Below, in pieces: positions 6,249-10,498 of a stretch of 10,498 nucleotides of DNA (position 1 is the first letter of the stretch; each line of letters opens with the position of its first letter). The stretch is from Thermoplasmata archaeon (GTDB lineage Archaea; Thermoplasmatota; Penumbrarchaeia; Penumbrarchaeales; EX4484-36), in the NCBI GenBank assembly GCA_021160765.1, contig JAGHBW010000236.1, positions 1-10,498 on the forward strand, written 5' to 3'. The translations under genes were made by a program, and so were the position numbers. The notes under the pieces are model-generated. The model worked only from the letters and a program-made list of their open reading frames with translations, searched no databases and was not told where the DNA came from.

Positions 6249-7826
6249 TTATTCCTCAGCCACTCTCCAAACAGCGTCTATTATGCTCCCGTCCCTGTAC
6301 TCTATCAGGGCTACGATCTCATCTGTGGTTTTTGCCTCAAGTGGCTCCTCCCCAGCAGCACTGTATGAGATCTCTTTTAATTCCTCTATGGTGAGAAGCT
6401 TTATCCCTTTGGAGATGGAGGACTCCTTAAACCTTTTGATCAGATCCTCCCGCCGTGGATTTATGGCAACACCAGCATCCGTCACAACGATGTCTACAGT
6501 CTCCCCCGGGGAGGTCACCGTTGTTACCCTGTCTCTGATCACAGGGACGTTTTTACGTGCAACAGGACAAGTCACGAAGGTCACCTTTGCCCCGGCAGAA
6601 GCGTCCTGATGGCCCCCTGTGGCCTGCATAAGGTAGCCGTTGGAGTATGTGTTCACGTTTACGTTGAAATCCGTATCCACCTCTGTTGCCCCCAGGAAGC
6701 AGAAGTCCAGTTTATTCACAGCATTGCCCATGTTAAAGGGGTTCCCATAGTGGTAGTGTGAGATTTCAACGTGGTCCCTGTTCTCCCTTAAGGACTCCAC
6801 CGCCTTGAGGTCAAATGCCTGGGCATCAAGAATCTTCTTCACAACACCCTCCTCAAGCATCTTCACAACGAACTCTGTAGTCCCACCAAGAGCGAAGGAA
6901 CCAACCACCTTCCTGTCAACCATTCTTTCATGAAGGAATTTGACAACAGCAAGTGAAATTCCCCCTGCCCCAGCCTGGAAGGAGAGGCCATCTCTTATCA
7001 TGCCAAGAGCCTCAATAATGTCAACCGTTGTGGAGGCAATCCCAAGCCTCTTCGGATCGGTGGTTATTTTGGTTGTTCCAAACTCAATACCCTTCGGATC
7101 TCCAATCTCCTCCACCTGGGCCACGTAGTCAACCCGATACTCCGGAATGGAGATCGGGGAGAGGGGGTACTCCTCTATTGTGTCTGTGACCAGAACAACC
7201 TTGTCAGCATAAACGGAGTCTATCCATGGGAAACCCAGCGCCCCACAAGGGTGCTTTCCTCCCACGCCATTGGCGTTTCCAAAGGGATCAGATACGGGTA
7301 CGGAGATGAAGGCCACATCAACGTGTAGAGATCCCTCCTCAATGGCCCTTGTTCTTCCACCGTGGCTCCTGACGATAATGGGTTTACCGAAGAGCTCACC
7401 TCGGGAGACCGCCCTACCTATGTCGCTCTTTACGCTCCCCCCGTTTATCCAGGATATAGTCCCATCCCTCATAAGTGGAAGAATCTCATTGTGCACAGGA
7501 AACATGGAGGTGGGGGCCAGGGTTATGTTTTTGAGGCCCATCTCCGCAATGGTTTTCACCACCCTGTTCAAGGTGTGATCCCCGTTTCTCATTTGATGGT
7601 GGAATGAGATCGTCATGCCATCTTTGAGCCCCACCTTTTTTATCGCCTCCTCAATACCGCCTACAATCTTGTCCACTTTGTCCCACCTTGCTTTCATGGG
7701 AGGTGCATACCGCCTTCCCTCGGGAAGCCTGCCATAGGCACCGGTAAAGGGCTTGAAACTCATCTTCCCGATCCTTTTGGGGACTCTCCTTCCAAGGGAG
7801 TTTACCACAATCTCCATTTCTGCCAT
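6249..7826 (-). CDS. citF: Citrate lyase alpha subunit (citrate:acetyl-ACP transferase)
   Basis: The 525-residue product aligns by eye along its whole length with bacterial CitF (about 510 residues), which moves citrate onto the acyl carrier protein of citrate lyase before CitE splits it to oxaloacetate. Shared motifs in order are GMTISFHH (70-77), SHGGR (154-158), DPFGNANG (180-187), GAGGISLAV (286-294), ATEVDTDFNVNV (380-391), GGHQDASAGA (404-413), V-T-D-x-G-V-A-I-N-P (448-457) and YRDGSIIDAV (510-519). The protein looks complete and intact. The start at ATG 7826 has no ribosome-binding site, so the message may be nearly leaderless; ATG at codon 4 is possible. The usual partners (CitD, CitE, CitC, CitX/CitG) are absent on both sides, so either they are elsewhere or the enzyme works as a CoA-transferase with another lyase. 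CitF is best known from bacteria, so past transfer is possible, but I see no break in codon style. Confidence 0.9.
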   Translation of the reverse strand: MAEMEIVVNSLGRRVPKRIGKMSFKPFTGAYGRLPEGRRYAPPMKARWDKVDKIVGGIEEAIKKVGLKDGMTISFHHQMRNGDHTLNRVVKTIAEMGLKNITLAPTSMFPVHNEILPLMRDGTISWINGGSVKSDIGRAVSRGELFGKPIIVRSHGGRTRAIEEGSLHVDVAFISVPVSDPFGNANGVGGKHPCGALGFPWIDSVYADKVVLVTDTIEEYPLSPISIPEYRVDYVAQVEEIGDPKGIEFGTTKITTDPKRLGIASTTVDIIEALGMIRDGLSFQAGAGGISLAVVKFLHERMVDRKVVGSFALGGTTEFVVKMLEEGVVKKILDAQAFDLKAVESLRENRDHVEISHYHYGNPFNMGNAVNKLDFCFLGATEVDTDFNVNVNTYSNGYLMQATGGHQDASAGAKVTFVTCPVARKNVPVIRDRVTTVTSPGETVDIVVTDAGVAINPRREDLIKRFKESSISKGIKLLTIEELKEISYSAAGEEPLEAKTTDEIVALIEYRDGSIIDAVWRVAEE

Positions 7827-7854
7827 TTCAGAACACCGGGGAGAGGAGAGTTCA

Positions 7855-7876
7855 TCTTCTTATTTTTCTTTTATCA
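7855..7876 (-). promoter_or_regulatory. Possible promoter of citF
   Basis: On the minus strand an A-rich stretch (GATAAAAGAAAAATAAG) lies 30-50 nt before the citF start. The AAAAATA portion would place a transcription start about 10-15 nt before the ATG, in keeping with the lack of a ribosome-binding site. It is a weak match to a TATA box. A CCCCGGGG octamer (7877-7884) adjoins it. Confidence 0.3.
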
Positions 7877-7940
7877 CCCCGGGGGCAATACTGTTTCACT
7901 TATTGAGAAAGTTCACACCCATCCTGACACCTTTCCAGCG

Positions 7941-7956
7941 GTGAAAACTTTTTATC
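7941..7956 (+). promoter_or_regulatory. BRE/TATA promoter of the UbiA-family gene
   Basis: GTGAAAACTTTTTATC combines a BRE-like A-rich element with a TATA-like box (TTTTTAT, about 7949-7955). A start about 25 nt downstream (near 7978) leaves a leader of roughly 10-18 nt with GGTGA just before ATG 7996. Confidence 0.5.
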
Positions 7957-7995
7957 CCAGTATCCAATAGCTCTTCACCCTCTTCGGTGAGACAG

Positions 7996-9618
7996 ATGCT
8001 CAGGGAGAAAATAGAGGCATATAAGAAGGCCGCACGCCTTGAATACAGCATTGCGGAGTTCCCGGGGGTGATTATTCCCGTTTTTATAGCGCTGACGTTG
8101 GTTAGGTCTGTAGACCCCTTACGAGCAGTTGAGGCTATTTCAGCCTTTCTTCTCCTTTACCTATCGGGGTTTCTTGTCAATTCCCTATCGGACCTTAAGG
8201 TTGATGAGAAATACAAACGGTATGTGGCTGAGGGGGTTAGAAGCCTTGGAAGGAGGAACTTAATCGTTTTGCTCGTTATACATCTTGCACTCGCACTTCT
8301 CCTGACAGTACACCTCTCCATCCTTCTCAAAAGCTACATACCCTTGATCCTTTACGCCATAGGTGTTTTCTTCGGGATTGGCTACTCCGTGGAACCCCTT
8401 CACTTCAAGGTTAAGGGGATCCTCCACCCGATAGCCCTTGGCACCTCCGCATTCTTCATACCTTTCCTCTTTTTAACCTACACAATTTCAGGCATGATGC
8501 CTCCACTTCTACTTCCACTCGGTGTAGGATTCACCCTTCTTCATTACGGGATAGCGCTCACCAATCAGGCCCAGGATTTGATAGAAGACAGGGACACTGG
8601 GGTTCTGAGTCCGGCGGTTAGATGGGGGTTGGGGAGAACGCTTAAAAGCGCACTGCTGCTCTTCTCAATCGGATTCTTGATTCTGCTATTTGGTCTTTTC
8701 TTTTTCATAAAGGAGCTTGCGATAGACCCCGGTGCGGAGATCGCTCTGTTTCTCCTTTCAGCTTTGATCGTTGTGCTGGGTTATCTAGTCCCATTGAGGG
8801 GCATGGGGGACCTCTATAGGATCTCCATGAAAAGCCTCTCTTTAGAAGAGAAGATTGCGAAGGTGAAGAAAAGGCTCTCCTATCCCAGATGGCAGGCCTC
8901 CGGGCTATATTCCCTGTTGTTCACTCTGGTCATTATCTCCTCAGCTACACGCATATTTCCTCCAGATACAACCTTCACGCACCACCCAGAAACACCATAT
9001 TTCAACGATGTCTCACCGTCGGGAGGAGGAATAATCTCTGCGGTGCTGGGTGAGCCATATAGGGACGATAATGGAACTGCGATCCAGCCCATAGCCCTAA
9101 TCTTAAACGTCACAGGCGACGACAGGTATTTCCTTCTGGCCATATCACGGTGCGGCGGAGAAACCTTCGCAACACTCTTTATGAAAGTTACAGGCAACGC
9201 TGTAACGGTAAACCTTCCTGTGGAGAGACCACAGACCGCAGACATTAACATTACCCTTCTGAAGCAGATGAGACCTGTTGATTACCTGTTCATTCCTGCA
9301 ACCAAATCCCTATACATTTCTCACCCTGTTCTGACCCAAGAGAACTCCTCAGTGCCTACAAGGGCCACATACAGGCTTGAACTTGAGGTTTACAACGATA
9401 GAGAGGAGAACCTGGATAAGGGCTCCCTCATTGTGAAGGTCCTCTTCTCAGAGGACGACTTCCCGGCGGAGCTGAAGATATCAATAAACAACAACACACT
9501 TAGGCAGGGTGAGAAGTGGAACCTGGAGTTCACACATCAGGGCGGGAGAGATTCAAAGGTCACCGCCAGAATTGAGCTCTATTACCGCAACATCCTGGTG
9601 GACCAGCTTGATGTTTAA
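7996..9618 (+). CDS. UbiA-family prenyltransferase with extra C-terminal extracytoplasmic domain
   Basis: The N-terminal 300 residues are a UbiA-type integral-membrane prenyltransferase, which joins a polyprenyl diphosphate to an acceptor with the help of magnesium. From ATG 7996 (GGTGA 5 nt upstream; GTG 7987 is the alternative start), the first Asp motif N-x-x-x-D-x-x-x-D is at 62-70 (NSLSDLKVD). The second, D-x-x-x-D-x-D, is at 194-200 (QDLIEDRD), and YSVEPLHFKVKG (130-141) matches the family's Y-S-x-x-P loop. The R-P-x-R-P segment common after the first motif in lipid and quinone enzymes is not present, so the acceptor cannot be named. About nine hydrophobic helices end at residue 317. 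Residues 320-540 then form a hydrophilic, beta-rich region with sequons (NGT, NVT, NIT), likely outside the cell; I do not recognise it. Ordinary UbiA proteins stop near residue 300. The stop overlaps the ribH stop by 4 bp. Confidence 0.8.
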   Translation: MLREKIEAYKKAARLEYSIAEFPGVIIPVFIALTLVRSVDPLRAVEAISAFLLLYLSGFLVNSLSDLKVDEKYKRYVAEGVRSLGRRNLIVLLVIHLALALLLTVHLSILLKSYIPLILYAIGVFFGIGYSVEPLHFKVKGILHPIALGTSAFFIPFLFLTYTISGMMPPLLLPLGVGFTLLHYGIALTNQAQDLIEDRDTGVLSPAVRWGLGRTLKSALLLFSIGFLILLFGLFFFIKELAIDPGAEIALFLLSALIVVLGYLVPLRGMGDLYRISMKSLSLEEKIAKVKKRLSYPRWQASGLYSLLFTLVIISSATRIFPPDTTFTHHPETPYFNDVSPSGGGIISAVLGEPYRDDNGTAIQPIALILNVTGDDRYFLLAISRCGGETFATLFMKVTGNAVTVNLPVERPQTADINITLLKQMRPVDYLFIPATKSLYISHPVLTQENSSVPTRATYRLELEVYNDREENLDKGSLIVKVLFSEDDFPAELKISINNNTLRQGEKWNLEFTHQGGRDSKVTARIELYYRNILVDQLDV

Positions 9619-10031
9619 AGCTCCCGTGTTCTCACCCAGAGCTTGTAGGCAGCCTCCACAGCGTTCTTTGCCCTCTCTATTCTCTCCTCAGCCTGAAGAC
9701 GGGTCATACCGTGTCCTGTGACCCCAAGACCTACGGGCTTTCCCTCTTCAAGGGCGATATCAAGTATTCTTCTAGCTGCCTGTTGCATAACAACCTCATC
9801 GTGTGAGGTGTCCCCCTCTATCACTGCCCCCAGGACAACTGCCCCATCAACGTCTTCTCTTCTAAGAAGCTTCTTTAGGGCAAAGGGGATGTCATAGACC
9901 CCTGGGACCTTTACGACGTGCGTCACGTCAAGCCCAAGGAATTCCGCGTGACTTTGGGCCCTTTCAAGCATCATCATCGTTATGTCATAGTTGAACTCCG
10001 AGACAACTATACCAAGCCTCATTTTATCCAC
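9615..10031 (-). CDS. ribH: 6,7-dimethyl-8-ribityllumazine synthase
   Basis: RibH joins 5-amino-6-ribitylamino-uracil and 3,4-dihydroxy-2-butanone 4-phosphate to form the lumazine precursor of riboflavin, as a cytoplasmic shell or pentamer. The 138-residue product has the substrate-binding S-E-F-N (11-14), VPGVYDIP (42-49), GAVIEGDTSHDE (68-79) with the catalytic-type His77, and GMTRLQAEER near the C-terminus. It resembles archaeal RibH proteins throughout, and its length is typical. GTG at 10031 is chosen because GGAGG lies 8 nt upstream; the GTG at 10040 lies inside that site, and the ATG at 10022 is 17 nt away. The gene lies 89 bp downstream of ribC on the same strand, with a palindrome and its own TATA-like box between them. 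The stop TAA shares bases with the stop of the convergent UbiA-family gene. Confidence 0.93.
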   Translation of the reverse strand: MDKMRLGIVVSEFNYDITMMMLERAQSHAEFLGLDVTHVVKVPGVYDIPFALKKLLRREDVDGAVVLGAVIEGDTSHDEVVMQQAARRILDIALEEGKPVGLGVTGHGMTRLQAEERIERAKNAVEAAYKLWVRTREL

Positions 10032-10069
10032 GATATTCACCTCCTTCCACCCCGGGGAGTTAGATTACA

Positions 10070-10090
10070 GAACATATAAAAAAATTTAGC
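10070..10090 (-). promoter_or_regulatory. TATA-like promoter of ribH
   Basis: On the minus strand GCTAAATTTTTTTATATG (10073-10090) gives an AT-rich TATA-like box about 45-55 nt before the ribH start. Initiation about 25 nt downstream would fall near 10050, giving a leader of about 20 nt with the GGAGG site. The start region contains a CCCCGGGG octamer (10050-10057). Confidence 0.45.
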
Positions 10091-10092
10091 AT

Positions 10093-10110
10093 ATACAAAT
10101 TTATTTGTAT
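10093..10110. promoter_or_regulatory. 18-bp palindrome between ribC and ribH (possible operator)
   Basis: ATACAAA-TTTA-TTTGTAT is a perfect inverted repeat with 7-bp arms and a 4-nt spacer. It sits 10 nt after the ribC stop and just upstream of the ribH TATA-like box. Its place suits a regulator binding site, for instance an archaeal riboflavin regulator of the RbkR type, but I cannot match it to a known motif. A weak AT-rich terminator hairpin for ribC is the alternative. Confidence 0.45.
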
Positions 10111-10120
10111 CATTGCAGCA

Positions 10121-10498
10121 CTAATATTTTCTCCTAAGCGGCTCCTTATCCGGTCCCCCTTCTCTCTGGCCCTTTCCAGCCAGTCTTAGAAGTTCCTCAG
10201 GTTTGAAGAGCATCCAGTATGCATTCAATGCGTGCTCCTTTACCCTCTTCACAGTGAGCTCATAAAGAGCCTTCTCTCCCTCTGCCTCGTCCTCATGTAC
10301 AAAAACCTCTAGGATGGGTTTATCCGTCATTAGAGAGGCCCATATGAGCCCCAAAGATGCTTCATGGGCGCACGTCTTGTCTATAGGTTCAGGCCCTGGC
10401 ATCCCCAAAGCCATAACAAGTTCGCATTTGTCCTGTGTGATGAGAAGCTTGGCTGCAAGTGGGAGGTCCTTCACCCCGGGGACTGTCTTTCTTATAAC
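10121..10498 (-). CDS. ribC: Archaeal-type riboflavin synthase (5' end outside the window)
   Basis: This is the archaeal RibC riboflavin synthase, related to lumazine synthase rather than to the bacterial RibE enzyme; it converts two molecules of 6,7-dimethyl-8-ribityllumazine into riboflavin and the diamino-uracil precursor. About 125 residues are visible. The frame stays open to the window edge (V-I-R-K-T-V-P-G before K-D-L-P), which matches the start of the family's conserved part, so the GTG at 10474 is internal and about 30 residues are missing. Family motifs seen are VPGVKDLP, MALGMPG, CAHEASLGL, EVFVHEDEA, and near the end LFKPEELLRLAGKGQREG. The stop is TAG. ribH follows on the same strand with a gap of 89 bp, so the two final steps of riboflavin synthesis are encoded side by side. 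Confidence 0.93.
   Translation of the reverse strand, partial: VIRKTVPGVKDLPLAAKLLITQDKCELVMALGMPGPEPIDKTCAHEASLGLIWASLMTDKPILEVFVHEDEAEGEKALYELTVKRVKEHALNAYWMLFKPEELLRLAGKGQREGGPDKEPLRRKY

Noticed and set aside
10032..10040. Upstream GTG start of ribH
   Set aside because: It lies within the GGAGGTGA ribosome-binding site; the GTG at 10031 has the proper spacing.

Overview
The window reads as chromosomal DNA from an archaeon, most likely a euryarchaeote. It carries an archaeal-type (RibC) riboflavin synthase next to a lumazine synthase, a THEP1-type NTPase, a stand-alone Lrp/AsnC ligand-binding domain, and a giant surface protein built from a beta-propeller and Ig-like domains. Several starts are preceded by archaeal BRE/TATA-like boxes at plausible spacing, and several genes have clear GGAGG-type Shine-Dalgarno sites. 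A Thermoplasmata-like lineage is possible from the style of the surface protein, but I cannot fix the taxon from the sequence. There are no rRNAs, tRNAs, CRISPR arrays or transposases, and coding density is high.

Layout. 1-317 (+) is the 3' end of a membrane protein resembling an ECF-transporter S component. Its stop overlaps, tail to tail, a minus-strand pair: a small four-helix membrane protein (304-765) preceded by a 77-residue RAM-domain protein (795-1028). A divergent promoter region of about 290 bp leads to a THEP1-like NTPase (1318-1869, +). A strong hairpin and a separate TATA-like promoter lie between it and the 1378-residue membrane-anchored surface protein (2018-6154, +). A GC hairpin followed by T7 ends that unit. 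On the minus strand follows citF, the citrate lyase alpha subunit (6249-7826), without any other cit gene in view. A divergent promoter region separates citF from a UbiA-family prenyltransferase (7996-9618, +) that has an extra C-terminal domain of about 220 residues, probably outside the membrane. Its stop overlaps the stop of ribH (minus), which lies downstream of ribC (minus, cut by the window edge).

How the genes fit together. ribC and ribH carry out the last two steps of riboflavin synthesis and are probably co-regulated; an 18-bp palindrome sits between them. The small RAM protein and the membrane protein look like a two-gene unit. The remaining genes are single transcription units with no evident shared pathway. 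The least ordinary items are the UbiA fusion, the giant surface protein, the orphan CitF, the hairpin at 1895-1934, and the strong excess of the self-complementary octamer CCCCGGGG (six copies, three of them in the short upstream regions).
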